DNA of 64,000 bases from Frateuria aurantia DSM 6220 (GCF_000242255.2 NC_017033.1:3235110-3299109), one strand, 5' to 3'. Counted from the first letter of the stretch, positions 17,567 to 32,551 are shown. Notes: a model not told the origin generated them from the sequence alone. Translations and numbers: made by a program.

Positions 17567-17572
17567 TATACT
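17567..17572 (+). promoter_or_regulatory. -10 element abutting the MFS start codon
   Basis: TATACT ends seven bases before the ATG at 17580, which would place transcription start on or one base before the start codon. There is no Shine-Dalgarno sequence between (ctacccgcc). The -35 region is not recognisable. A leaderless mRNA is the inference. Confidence 0.45.
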
Positions 17573-17579
17573 ACCCGCC

Positions 17580-18806
17580 ATGTCTACAAAGCCGACTTCC
17601 ACCCGTTCGAAATCGACCAAACTGTCCAAACTGGAGCTTCGCAGCGCTCTCACGCTGGCCTGCGTCGTCAGCCTGCGACTGTTTGGCCTGTTCCTCATCA
17701 TGCCAGTGTTTTCACTTTATGCCCAACGCATGCCTGATGCCACGCCCTGGCTGATCGGCATGGCCCTGGGCGTCTATGGGCTGGGCCAGATCCTGCTGCA
17801 GATTCCGCTGGGCATGCTGTCCGACCATATCGGCCGCAAGCCGGCCATCAGCCTGGGCCTGCTGGTCTTCGCCATCGGCGGCGTGGTCGCGGCCTGCTCC
17901 CATACGCTGACCGGCATCGTGCTGGGCCGGGCCCTGCAAGGCATGGGTGCCGTCGCCGGTGCCGGCAGTGCCCTGCTGACCGACCTGACCCGCGATGAGA
18001 ACCGCAGCAAGGTGATGGGCATCCTGGGGGTGTCGATCGGCCTGTCCTTTCTGCTGGCGCTGATCCTGGGGCCGCCGCTGGAAGCGGCTACCGGCCTTTC
18101 CGGCCTGTTCGGCTGCACCTCGGTCCTGGCGCTGGCCTCGCTGGTATTGCTGTGGCTGATCGTGCCGACTCCGACCCTGACCCGTGCCCCGGCCGCGGCC
18201 GGCCCCTCGGAAATCCTGCGCATGCTGTCCGATTCGCGCATGCTGGCCCTCAATGGCTCGGTGTTCTTTCTGCATGCGGTACTGACGGCGGCCTTCGTCG
18301 GCCTGCCGCTGCTGCTGGCCGACCAGTTGCAGCTGCCGGTGAGCAGCCACTGGAAGCTGTATCTGCCCGTGATGCTGTTCGCCGCCCTGGTCATGGGGGC
18401 ATGCATGCGACGGGCCCAGGACATCGGTCAGGCCCTGCGTCTGGTCCGGCTGTGCATCATCGCCATCGCGCTGGCCTTGCTTGGGCTGGCCTTTGCCGGC
18501 AGCCGCCTGATGACACCGGCGATCTGCATGGCCGTGTTCTTCTCGGCCTTCAATCTGCTGGAAGCGATCCTGCCCGGTCTGGTGTCGCGGCTGGCACCCG
18601 GCACCATGCGGGGCGCCGCGATGGGCGCCTACTCCACCAGCCAGTTCATGGGCGCCTTTGTCGGTGGAGCCCTGGGTGGGCTGATACTCGGCGACGGTGG
18701 CTTCGAGGCGATCTTCATGGCGGCGGCGGCCCTGTGCCTGCTGTGGATCCCGCTGATCCTGTGGGGTGCTCCCCGCATCGCCAATGCACCGCAGTTGCGG
18801 ACCTGA
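17580..18806 (+). CDS. MFS transporter (YajR-like, without YAM domain)
   Basis: Major facilitator protein of 408 residues with twelve predicted membrane segments. The loop 2-3 signature is QIPLGMLSDHIGRKP and the drug-proton antiporter-type motif C region is GRALQGMGAVAGAGSALLTDL. Most similar in feel to YajR and related drug/proton antiporters, but the C-terminal YAM domain of YajR is missing. An N-terminal Ser/Thr/Lys-rich tail of about 25 residues precedes the first helix. Substrate is unknown. The ATG at 17580 lies seven bases after a TATACT box and lacks a ribosome site, so translation may be leaderless. It converges on the TonB-dependent receptor gene. Confidence 0.88.
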   Translation: MSTKPTSTRSKSTKLSKLELRSALTLACVVSLRLFGLFLIMPVFSLYAQRMPDATPWLIGMALGVYGLGQILLQIPLGMLSDHIGRKPAISLGLLVFAIGGVVAACSHTLTGIVLGRALQGMGAVAGAGSALLTDLTRDENRSKVMGILGVSIGLSFLLALILGPPLEAATGLSGLFGCTSVLALASLVLLWLIVPTPTLTRAPAAAGPSEILRMLSDSRMLALNGSVFFLHAVLTAAFVGLPLLLADQLQLPVSSHWKLYLPVMLFAALVMGACMRRAQDIGQALRLVRLCIIAIALALLGLAFAGSRLMTPAICMAVFFSAFNLLEAILPGLVSRLAPGTMRGAAMGAYSTSQFMGAFVGGALGGLILGDGGFEAIFMAAAALCLLWIPLILWGAPRIANAPQLRT

Positions 18807-18817
18807 CCGGCCGCACC

Positions 18818-18854
18818 GCCACTGGAGCGGCCGGTGTTCGGCCGCTCCAGTGGC
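18818..18854. terminator. Perfect 15-bp hairpin between MFS and receptor genes
   Basis: Arms 18818-18832 and 18840-18854 are exact 15-bp inverse complements with a 7-base loop, in the 51 bp between two convergent stops. It is the strongest hairpin in the window and has no T tract on either side. Confidence 0.75.
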
Positions 18855-18857
18855 ACC

Positions 18858-21005
18858 TCAGAATTGCAGTTCCGCCCCCAGCATCACCGCCCGTCCCGGA
18901 CCCGGCTCGAAATAACGGCTGTTGCCGTCATCCACAATCACCGAGCCGATGTAACGCCGGTTGGCCAGATTGTCCAGCCGCGCGCTGAGTCGCAGCGTGG
19001 AGGGATGCAGGTCGAACACCCAGGCCGTATCCAGACCGACCAGCATATAACCCGCTGCAAAAGCCGTATTGCCGTCATTGGCCGGGGTCGAGCTGGTGCC
19101 GCTCAACTCCAGGCCCTGTTGCCAGCCATAATGCTTGCCGTGCTCCAGCCGCAGCGAGCCATAGCTGGAGGGCACGCCCGGAATCCGGTTGCCGGGCACG
19201 ATGGCCTGGCTGCTGCCCTGGCCTTGCGATTCATACGTCGCCTGCAGATGGGTATAGCCCGCCACCAGCCGCATATCGTGGCCCACATCACCGGTAAAGG
19301 ACAACTCATACCCCTGCCGCCGAGTACGCCCCAGGTTCTGATAGGTGGCGCGACCGTCGGTATTGCCATAGACCGCCAGCTCGTCGCTGGTATGGCTGAG
19401 GAAGACCGCGGCATCGACTTCGATGCGGCGGGTCGGCTGCCACTTGGCGCCCAGCTCATAGTTCTGGCTCATCGAAGGGCGCAGATTGAAGGCCAGTCCC
19501 GGCGCGCCGTCGGCCCGGTATCCCAGCTCGTTGTAGGTCGGACTCTCGAAGCCTTTGCCGTAGCTGGCGTAGACCCGCAGATTGTCCAGCGGCCGGAACT
19601 GCACGCCGGCTACCGGCGTGGTCGCGCCATAACTGGCCCTCCCGCTGTCATTGCCGTTGGCCAGATAATGGTCATGCTCATTGAAACGGATATCGTCATG
19701 ACGCGCGCCCAGCATCAGGCTCCAGCGGTCGGCGAAATGCCAGTACCACTGCACGTACTGGTCCAGATCGTAGACGTCATCATTCTCGTTTCGGCGCAGA
19801 TTGCCTTTCACACCCAGCTGCAGCGGATGCAAGGCCGGCCCGATGAAATTCTCGTAGCCGCGTCGTGCCTGGTCCTGCATGTCGTAGGTCAGGCCGACGG
19901 TCAGTTCGTAGGGCCGGCCGGCCAGCTCGTCCTGGTGGGTCCAGCGCACCTCGCCGCCACCATAGGCCGTATCCGGATTGACCACCCCGCCGGCATGACC
20001 GGGTTTGGTCTTGATGTTCTGCACTGCGGCGGGAATCGAAAGATACTGGGTGATATCGCGCTGTCCGCCGTAGATCATCGCGTGCAGCTGATCATGCTCG
20101 CCCAGATGCTGGTCGTAGACCAGTCCGGCCTGGGTCTGATGCGCCGATTTGCGGGTGTTGTACTGGTAAGCCTGAGCCACCGCCTGACGGCGGTTCTCGC
20201 GGTACTGGTCCGCCGTCAGTCCCATCGGATCCTGGGCATGCGGCAGATCCATGCTGTTGATCACCAGGTTCAGGCGACCGCCGCTGCCGACATCCACGCC
20301 GAATTTGGCATTGAAAGATTCGCGCTGGGCCTGCGAATGCTGGCGATAGCCATCGGTCTGGAAATGGGTGAAGCCGACGTTGTAACTGACCGCCCCCAGC
20401 TTGCCGCGGGTGGTGGCACTGCTGGTCAGGGTGCCGTAACTGCCACCGTAGATGCCGACCGTGCTGACCGGGGTGTCGCCGCCATCGGCCGTGAAGATCT
20501 GGACCACGCCACCGGACGAGTTGCCATAAAGCGCGGAGAACGGGCCGCGCAGCACTTCGATCCGCTCGGCGGTCGCCAGATTGATCTGCGAGATCTGGCC
20601 CTGGCCATCCGGCAAGGTGCCGGGAATGCCATCGGTGTAGACCCGTACGCCACGCACACCGAAGGTGGAACGCGAGCCGAATCCGCGGATCGACAGCTGG
20701 GCATCCTGGGCATAGTTCTGGCGATCACGGTCCAGCACCCCGGGAATCCCGACCATGGTCTCGGACAAATTCACCCCAGGCTTGCCACTGGCCGCCGGCT
20801 GGACCTGGATCTCGCTGATCGAGGCCGGCATGTCGAAGGCCGGAATATCCATCCGCATCGCGGTGGCATGCACCGTGGCCAGCCGGGGCGCCGGCCTGGG
20901 CGTGGCACCATCACTATTCGTCTCGGCCGCCTGCAGGCTGCCGACCAGTCCGGTTGCTATCGATACAGCCAGCAGACGCCGACCCCATCCAGCCCTATGC
21001 TGCAT
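18858..21005 (-). CDS. TonB-dependent outer-membrane receptor
   Basis: 715-residue TonB-dependent transporter. A signal peptide (cleavage near LQAAET, about residue 27) is followed by a plug domain (about 50-165), which shows QLSIRGFGSRSTFGVRGVRVYTDG and the motif IEVLRGPFSALYGNSSGGVV. The remainder is a 22-strand-type beta barrel ending in the terminal phenylalanine of GAELQF. The ligand is not evident: no siderophore biosynthesis, haem or cobalamin gene is adjacent and no Fur box or riboswitch is readable upstream. The ATG at 21005 has GAGG seven bases upstream. A small hairpin (21027-21045) lies in the leader just before the ribosome site. Confidence 0.93.
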   Translation of the reverse strand: MQHRAGWGRRLLAVSIATGLVGSLQAAETNSDGATPRPAPRLATVHATAMRMDIPAFDMPASISEIQVQPAASGKPGVNLSETMVGIPGVLDRDRQNYAQDAQLSIRGFGSRSTFGVRGVRVYTDGIPGTLPDGQGQISQINLATAERIEVLRGPFSALYGNSSGGVVQIFTADGGDTPVSTVGIYGGSYGTLTSSATTRGKLGAVSYNVGFTHFQTDGYRQHSQAQRESFNAKFGVDVGSGGRLNLVINSMDLPHAQDPMGLTADQYRENRRQAVAQAYQYNTRKSAHQTQAGLVYDQHLGEHDQLHAMIYGGQRDITQYLSIPAAVQNIKTKPGHAGGVVNPDTAYGGGEVRWTHQDELAGRPYELTVGLTYDMQDQARRGYENFIGPALHPLQLGVKGNLRRNENDDVYDLDQYVQWYWHFADRWSLMLGARHDDIRFNEHDHYLANGNDSGRASYGATTPVAGVQFRPLDNLRVYASYGKGFESPTYNELGYRADGAPGLAFNLRPSMSQNYELGAKWQPTRRIEVDAAVFLSHTSDELAVYGNTDGRATYQNLGRTRRQGYELSFTGDVGHDMRLVAGYTHLQATYESQGQGSSQAIVPGNRIPGVPSSYGSLRLEHGKHYGWQQGLELSGTSSTPANDGNTAFAAGYMLVGLDTAWVFDLHPSTLRLSARLDNLANRRYIGSVIVDDGNSRYFEPGPGRAVMLGAELQF

Positions 21006-21609
21006 AAAACACCTCGCAAGCGCGGAAGCGGCCTCTCCCGCCGCTGCCGCATTCCATCATGAGTGGGTGCAGGTCGAGGCAAGATTCAGAACTGGGCAGC
21101 CAGTGGCCTGATCGGCCATCTGATGCCCGATGGACACCAGCCCTGCCCCGACTGAGCCGACAGCAGGATGACAGCCTGCGCATCCGCCCCGCATGCCGGA
21201 GCGACCTGCCACCGGTTGAGTACCGGCATAGTGTAACGCCGATCAAGTACACGGTACGGTCCCTGGCTCGGCCTGCCGGAGAGTGGACGAGTTGATCGCA
21301 TCGCGAACGATATTCCGCGGTAGCGCTTGCGATACCCTCGCACCCACCTCTTCATAGACTGAAGTCGACAGCCGTATCGCCATCATTTTCCCCTCGGCAC
21401 GTGATCAGACCGATGGCTCGACCGCTGGATCCGAAGTGATGAAACAGCACGAATGACACCAGCCTCTGGCATCATGCCCTTGCCAGAAGATGGCGATGCC
21501 CGCCCCGATCCGCAGGCCCGACCTCACCCACTCATATCTTTGGCCGGTCCGGACACCAGCCCCGCACTCCGCCCGGCCGCCCCAAGTCTTGCTTCAGGAG
21601 TTCTTTGCC
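21006..21609. other. 604-bp intergenic region, receptor leader and cutA upstream
   Basis: Longest gene-free stretch in the window. It separates divergent genes and should hold both promoters. Visible are a 6-bp hairpin AGCGGC/GCCGCT at 21027-21045 in the receptor leader and, on the minus strand, the hairpin GCCGGT-ACTCA-ACCGGT near 21211-21228. A LacI-operator-like half (GCGGTAGCGCTTGC) lies near 21317-21330. A GCCACTG string is present without any B12 box, so it is not a cobalamin riboswitch. Short reading frames exist but none has coding support. Confidence 0.5.
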
Positions 21610-21942
21610 ATGTCCATTGCGGCCGGTTCGACACTGATCGAAGTCACCACCACCGTGGCCAGCCAGATCCAGGCACGCGAACTGGCCAGTGTCTTGCTTC
21701 AGCACAGACTGGCTGCATGCGTGCAGGTGACGGCCGTCGAAAGCCATTACCGCTGGCAGGGCGAGCTGCAACAGGAACAGGAATACCAGTTGCGACTGAA
21801 GACCCGTCAAGACCGTTTCCAGTCCATCGCCCGCCTGCTGGCCGAACGGCATCCGTATGAACTGCCGCAGCTGCTGGCGACGGAGATCACCGGCAGCTCC
21901 GAGGCCTATGCGGCCTGGCTGCACCAGCAGCTCGAGGACTGA
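21610..21942 (+). CDS. cutA: CutA1-family divalent cation tolerance protein
   Basis: 110-residue trimeric cytoplasmic protein of the CutA1 family, linked genetically to copper and other divalent metal tolerance, with unclear biochemistry. Family signatures are TTTVASQIQARELASVLLQ at the N-terminus, LAACVQV near residue 38, ESHYRWQGEL (51-60) and the C-terminal ELPQLLATEI. The start ATG at 21610 has AGGAG nine bases upstream; the longer in-frame extension is not homologous. In E. coli cutA lies with dsbD, but here it stands alone and converges on gltD across a good terminator. Confidence 0.92.
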   Translation: MSIAAGSTLIEVTTTVASQIQARELASVLLQHRLAACVQVTAVESHYRWQGELQQEQEYQLRLKTRQDRFQSIARLLAERHPYELPQLLATEITGSSEAYAAWLHQQLED

Positions 21943-21963
21943 GCCCCGGACCGTCGGGCGACA

Positions 21964-22001
21964 TCGGGAGCGCCGCCATCGCAGTCTCCCGACACGTTTT
22001 T
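21964..22001 (+). terminator. Rho-independent terminator of cutA
   Basis: TCGGGAG (21964-21970) pairs with CTCCCGA (21986-21992) over a 15-base loop, then CACG and a run of five T (21997-22001). It is the only hairpin in the window with a true T tract. Confidence 0.65.
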
Positions 22002-22006
22002 CCGGC

Positions 22007-27891
<5,885 letters not shown>

Positions 27892-28110
27892 AGCGCCGTC
27901 TCCTGGCTGTTGCAAGGGCGCACACCGCTGCTGCCGCGCGGCAGGGCCGGCGAACCCCGGATTGCAAATACTGGGACAAGGACTTTAAGCACATCCGCAA
28001 GCGTTCGTCAAAGGCATTTAGCCGCCCAACGACGACCTCGATGCCATCCCCCGGCTGCGCGACTCCCGGGGAGGCTCGCGGTACCCGTGCCAGTCGGCAA
28101 TAATGGGCCC

Positions 28111-29274
28111 ATGCCGATACGATTCCGATCTGCCCCCCTGGCCTGCCTGCTGCTTGGATCGATGCTCACCGCCCCCGCCAGCGCCCAGAGCACCCGCAGC
28201 CAGCAGGCCCAGGCACGCAAGCAGCTGCACGAGCTGCACCAGCAGGTGCAGGATCTGACCGAAGCCCGAGAGGCCACCCGCAGTCAGCAGCAGAGCGTCA
28301 CCGCGGCGCTGGCCAGACAGGCCCAGGCCGTGGCCATGGCAGCCAGATCGGTGCGTCAGACCGAGCAGGCCCTCGGAGCCAAGCAGCAGGAACTGGACAC
28401 GCTGCTGCAACAACGCGACGCACTCAAACTGCAACTGCAGCAGCAGCGCCAGGCCATTGGTGAACTGCTGCGAGCCGCCTACAGCCTGGGCCAGGGCTCG
28501 GACCTGCGGCTGCTGTTGGGCGACGATGATGTCGGCCGCATCGCCCGGGCCTTGATGTATTCGCACTATTTCCAGCAGGATCGACAGCGCCGTGTGGCCG
28601 CCCTGATGGGTCAGCTGGCCCAGCTGCAGCAGCTGGAGGGGCAGATCCGTGACCAGCAACAGCTCCTGCAGCAAACCCGCCAACTGCGCAGTCGCCAGCA
28701 GCAACAGCTCGCCCGGCAGCGGGCTGCCCAGCAGAAACTGCTGGACCAGACCAATGCCCGCTACCAGACCCAAGGCCAGAAACTGGCCGCTCTCCGGCAG
28801 GACGAGGCCTCGCTCAACCAGATGCTGGCCAGACTGCAACGCGCCCTCGATGAGGCCGCGCGCGCGGCTGCCCGCGAATCCCGGCAAAATCCGTCGGCGC
28901 CGACCAGTCGCGGCAATATCCGCGGCAACCTGCCCTGGCCGGCCAAGGGCGCAGTGCGCCGGCATGGCAATGGCGTCCTGATCGCCGCCGCCCAGGGCAG
29001 CGAAATCCACGCGGTGGCACGTGGCCGGGTGGTCTTTATCGGTTTTCTGCGCGGTTACGGCACCCTGATCATCCTCAACCATGGTGACGGCTGGACCAGC
29101 GGCTACGGCAATACCGAGACCCAGTTGTGCAAGGTCGGCGACCAGATCGAGGCCGGCCAGACCTTGGCCACTGCCAGCGCCGCCACCGACAATGACAACA
29201 GTGGCGTGTACTTCGAGCTGCGCCATCGGCTGACCCCCACCAACCCCGAGGCCTGGCTGAGTGCCCACCGTTGA
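28111..29274 (+). CDS. envC: EnvC-like murein hydrolase activator (degenerate LytM)
   Basis: Periplasmic protein of 387 residues. A signal peptide (about 1-25, cleaved after APASA) precedes a long Gln-rich coiled coil (about 28-260) and a C-terminal LytM/M23 domain (about 285-385). The zinc ligands of active M23 peptidases are missing: the usual HxH is replaced in the DGWTSGYGN segment, and the final YFELR has tyrosine where active enzymes have histidine. This is the pattern of EnvC, which does not cut peptidoglycan but activates the amidases AmiA and AmiB at the division site. It is 115 bp upstream of a CtpA-type protease on the same strand, an arrangement common in proteobacteria. Confidence 0.9.
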   Translation: MPIRFRSAPLACLLLGSMLTAPASAQSTRSQQAQARKQLHELHQQVQDLTEAREATRSQQQSVTAALARQAQAVAMAARSVRQTEQALGAKQQELDTLLQQRDALKLQLQQQRQAIGELLRAAYSLGQGSDLRLLLGDDDVGRIARALMYSHYFQQDRQRRVAALMGQLAQLQQLEGQIRDQQQLLQQTRQLRSRQQQQLARQRAAQQKLLDQTNARYQTQGQKLAALRQDEASLNQMLARLQRALDEAARAAARESRQNPSAPTSRGNIRGNLPWPAKGAVRRHGNGVLIAAAQGSEIHAVARGRVVFIGFLRGYGTLIILNHGDGWTSGYGNTETQLCKVGDQIEAGQTLATASAATDNDNSGVYFELRHRLTPTNPEAWLSAHR

Positions 29275-29389
29275 CGCCCTGCGCGACGGGGCGCAGGCTA
29301 GAAGCCATCTTGCGCCGAGGAGCCGGACTGACGCCCGCGGCCCCGTTCCATCGCCGCCTGCCACGGCTCCAGCAGATCATTGGAAGAAG

Positions 29390-30799
29390 ATGAAGTTTTC
29401 GGAATTCCGGTCCATGCGTTTGTCGATGCTGAGCCTGCTGGGGTGCCTGCTGGCCGCACCGGCCTGGTCAGCCCAGCCCCCCATGCCGGCTCCGGCCGCT
29501 TCCGCCGAGGCTCCGACCGGCATGTCGCTTGGCGATGATGATGCGGTCCCTGCCGCCGCCGGAAGCGCCGCCGCCCCAACCGATGCACTGGGCCTGAAGG
29601 ACATCCGCTATTTCAGCCGGGTGCTGGAAGTGGTCAAACAGGCCTATGTCGACCCCGTCAGCAATCCGACCCTGATGAAAGCGGCCATCAACGGCATGCT
29701 CAGCGGTCTGGACCCGCACAGCGCCTTTCTCGACAAGGCCGGCCTGGCCCAGCTGGACGAAGACACCACCGGCCAGTACAGCGGCCTGGGAATCGAGGTC
29801 ATGGAAACCGGCGGCCTGCTGCGCATCGTCTCGCCGATCGATGACACCCCCGCCTCGCGGGCCGGAATTCTGGCCGGCGACACGATCGTCAAGATCAACG
29901 GCAAGAGCATCACCCCTGACAATATCGACAAGCTGTACGAGCAATTGCGCGGCGATGCGGGAAGCAAGATCAGCCTGACCATCGTGCATGCCAGGTCCAC
30001 CACGCCCATCGAGCTGCACCTGGTCCGCGAGCGCATCACCATGGCCAGCGTCAAGGTACGCGAGCTGGAACCCGGCTATGCCTATATCCGGATCAGCCAG
30101 TTCCAGGACGACACCAGCAACGATCTTGAACGCAAGCTGGGCAGCCTGATCCGCAAGTACGGCCAGCCGCGCGGCGCGGTGCTGGATCTGCGTTCCAACC
30201 CGGGCGGCCTGCTGACCGCGGCGGTCGGCGTCGCCGACGATTTTCTGGATCGCGGCGGCATCGTCAGCACCCGTGGCCGGCTGCAGGATGCGAACATGCG
30301 CTTCGATGCCCATCCCGGCGACCTGCTGAAAGGGGCGCCGATGGTGGTACTGGTCGACAACGGCACCGCCTCGGCCGCCGAAATCGTCTCCGGCGCACTG
30401 AAAGACAACCGCCGTGCGCTGATCATGGGGCGCCGGACCTTCGGCAAGGGCGTGGTCCAGACCGTGCTGCCGCTGGATCCCGAGCATGCGGTGAAAATCA
30501 CCACCGCGCGCTATTACACCCCGAACGGCACCTCGATCCAGGCTGAAGGCATCCAGCCCGACATTCCACTGCCGGAACTTGCCGTACGCAAAGTCGATGA
30601 TACCGGCAGTTTCGGCATCGGCTCGGAAGCCGATCTGCCGAATCATCTGGCCAATCAGGGCACGACCACCGGCAAGACCACCGATACGGGGGCCGCCGAT
30701 ACGGCACTGGCGACCCGCGACTATCCGCTGTCGCAGGCGTTGAACGTGCTCAAGGCGCTGGCCCTCAACCATGGTCCACCCCCGGTCGCGGCACACTGA
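29390..30799 (+). CDS. ctpA: S41 carboxy-terminal processing protease
   Basis: Periplasmic serine protease of 469 residues. Signal peptide about 1-27, a low-complexity Ala/Pro linker, then the S41 N-terminal helices (YFSRVLEVVKQAYVDP), a PDZ domain (about 120-200, GLGIEVMETGGLLRIV) and the protease core. The Ser-Lys dyad is visible as Ser328 in GTASAAEI and Lys353 in TFGKGVVQ, 25 residues apart as in CtpA. The C-terminal extension after IQPDIPLPEL is Thr/Gly/Ala-rich. The ATG at 29390 follows GGAAG; ATG 29414 is an alternative. The likely operon partner is the upstream EnvC-like gene; substrates are probably murein hydrolases or lipoproteins, by family analogy. Confidence 0.94.
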   Translation: MKFSEFRSMRLSMLSLLGCLLAAPAWSAQPPMPAPAASAEAPTGMSLGDDDAVPAAAGSAAAPTDALGLKDIRYFSRVLEVVKQAYVDPVSNPTLMKAAINGMLSGLDPHSAFLDKAGLAQLDEDTTGQYSGLGIEVMETGGLLRIVSPIDDTPASRAGILAGDTIVKINGKSITPDNIDKLYEQLRGDAGSKISLTIVHARSTTPIELHLVRERITMASVKVRELEPGYAYIRISQFQDDTSNDLERKLGSLIRKYGQPRGAVLDLRSNPGGLLTAAVGVADDFLDRGGIVSTRGRLQDANMRFDAHPGDLLKGAPMVVLVDNGTASAAEIVSGALKDNRRALIMGRRTFGKGVVQTVLPLDPEHAVKITTARYYTPNGTSIQAEGIQPDIPLPELAVRKVDDTGSFGIGSEADLPNHLANQGTTTGKTTDTGAADTALATRDYPLSQALNVLKALALNHGPPPVAAH

Positions 30800-30892
30800 G
30801 CCTTGGTCTGGTACCGGCCGGAACGGTACAGGCGACAGGATGACGACAGGATCGATCGGCATCGTGACCGTTCATGTTCCAGGAGTTCTCGC

Positions 30893-32485
30893 ATGTCACC
30901 TCATCTGACTCGACGCTTGCTGGCCGGCCTGCCCTTGCTGGCCGTGATCGGAAGCAACGGCTGCAGTGCACCCGACCGCGACGGCAACCAGGCCGCTCCG
31001 ACCGCCATGGCCCCTGCGTCGGTGCCCACGCCGAGCCAACCCGCGGCACCCGCCACGGCGGCCACAGCCGCGCCCGCCGCCGTTCCCAGCGCCGCGGAAC
31101 TGTACCGGCTGGTCGCTCCCGTGGCCTTGTTTCCCGACCGGCTGCTGGCCCAGGTGCTGGCGGCCGCCACCCACCCGGACCAGATCGCGGCCGAAGCCGA
31201 CATGCTGCGGCAGAATCCCGGCCTGAACGCGGCAGCCCTGCAGGCGGCCCTGACACCGCAACCCTGGGATCCGGCCGTCAAGGGACTGGCCAGCTTTCCC
31301 GACGTGCTGAACCAGATGGATCGCAGTCCCGCCTGGACAGCGGCCCTGGGCCGGGCCTATGCCAATGATTCCACCGATCTGATGAATGCGGTTCAGGTCC
31401 TGCGCCATCGTGCCATGAATCAGGGCCACCTCAAGAACACGCCGCAACAGACCGTGGTCAGCCGCACGGTCACGACCCAGACCGTCACCACCGGCGAGCT
31501 GGTGCCCGCGCCTCAGAGCTATGTGGAAATCGAACCGGCCCAGCCCGATGTCGTCTATGTCCCCAGCTACAACCCGGCGCTGGTCTATGGCGAGGACTAC
31601 GGGGCATGGCCCGGCTACTACGAGGCCCAAGGCGGCTTTGATGCCGGCTGGTCGGGGGGACTGATCGGTTTTGGCACGGGCATTGCCGTCGGCGCCCTGC
31701 TGTCCCATCCTTGGGGCTGGCACCACTGGGGCATGCATTGGGGCGGCCCCCCGCCTCCGGGCGGCGGCATCGACGGGTGGCGCGCGCCCTCGGTCTATTA
31801 TGACCAGCGCCATTACGACGTCCAGAACATCAGCATCCATGACAATCGCCAAGGCTTCACTGCCGGCGGCTTCCGCCGCCCCCCCGTCGGCATGGGGGCA
31901 GGACAGGCGGCAGGCGGCCCGATCGGCCGGCCCGGTGGCGGCTATGGCCCGCCCGGTGGTCACTGGCAGACGCCGCAGTTCAACCAGCGCCTGAATGCCC
32001 ACGCCTGGGGCCAGGGCGCCGCATCTGCACCGGAGCTGAGCCGCGGGCCTACGTTCCAGGCCCATGCCGGCCCCCAGGGCGGTTCGGGCTGGAGCCCTCA
32101 ACCGATGGCCGGCCAGCACAGCCACCCCGTCTCTTATATCCACAATGATTCTGCCGGTTCCCGCCAGCCACCGGCGGGCCTGCATGTCAGTACCCGAGCA
32201 CCCGGCCAGGTCATGCAATCCGAAGGCTTCCGCGGTTTCCAGCGGGCAGGTGAGGCGCCGCAGCAGCGGTCGTCCCCATTCAACCGGGAGTCCAGCTTCC
32301 ACCAGGAAGGCGGCTTCCATCCGGAGCCGCGCGGTTTCGGCAACGGCATGCGACCGGCCGGGCAGACCTTCCGGCCCCAGCCATCGTTCCAGCAGCATCA
32401 GGCACCGGTCTTTCATCCGGCGCCGGCGCCACGTCCGGCGCCACAGGGGCACCCGCACGAAGGCGGCGGCGGTCATCACCGCTGA
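30893..32485 (+). CDS. DUF3300 lipoprotein with low-complexity tail
   Basis: 530-residue predicted lipoprotein: lipobox near VIGSNGC (cysteine at about 24), a Pro/Ala-rich linker, then a DUF3300 domain (about 65-260). Its features are LYRLVAPVALFPDRLLAQVLAA, the PWDPAVKGLASFPDVL motif and PDVVYVPSYNPALVYG. A short Gly-rich hydrophobic patch GWSGGLIGFGTGIAVGALL follows. The last 250 residues are low complexity, rich in Gly, Pro, His and Gln with several aromatic-Gln-His clusters. Function of DUF3300 is unknown; it is generally an envelope protein. The ATG at 30893 has AGGAG eight bases upstream. It converges on tatC across a hairpin. Confidence 0.82.
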   Translation: MSPHLTRRLLAGLPLLAVIGSNGCSAPDRDGNQAAPTAMAPASVPTPSQPAAPATAATAAPAAVPSAAELYRLVAPVALFPDRLLAQVLAAATHPDQIAAEADMLRQNPGLNAAALQAALTPQPWDPAVKGLASFPDVLNQMDRSPAWTAALGRAYANDSTDLMNAVQVLRHRAMNQGHLKNTPQQTVVSRTVTTQTVTTGELVPAPQSYVEIEPAQPDVVYVPSYNPALVYGEDYGAWPGYYEAQGGFDAGWSGGLIGFGTGIAVGALLSHPWGWHHWGMHWGGPPPPGGGIDGWRAPSVYYDQRHYDVQNISIHDNRQGFTAGGFRRPPVGMGAGQAAGGPIGRPGGGYGPPGGHWQTPQFNQRLNAHAWGQGAASAPELSRGPTFQAHAGPQGGSGWSPQPMAGQHSHPVSYIHNDSAGSRQPPAGLHVSTRAPGQVMQSEGFRGFQRAGEAPQQRSSPFNRESSFHQEGGFHPEPRGFGNGMRPAGQTFRPQPSFQQHQAPVFHPAPAPRPAPQGHPHEGGGGHHR

Positions 32486-32530
32486 GGCGGCTCGCCCGCC
32501 ACGGGATAGGGACTTCCGTCTGTCAGCATC

Positions 32531-32551
32531 GCCCCGGCTTGCCGCCGGGGC
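32531..32551. terminator. Bidirectional hairpin between DUF3300 gene and tatC
   Basis: Perfect 8-bp arms GCCCCGGC and GCCGGGGC with a 5-base loop, between two convergent stops. On the plus strand it is followed by GTTGTCT, only mildly T-rich. Confidence 0.6.

Noticed and set aside
18834-21062. 742-codon plus-strand open frame opposite the TonB receptor
   Set aside because: It mirrors a well-supported receptor gene on the minus strand and has no recognisable domain; typical of GC-rich shadow frames.
21061-21120. GCCACTG string in the leader of the TonB receptor, as in cobalamin riboswitches
   Set aside because: No B12 box, no other conserved riboswitch segments and wrong spacing; the string alone is chance-level.
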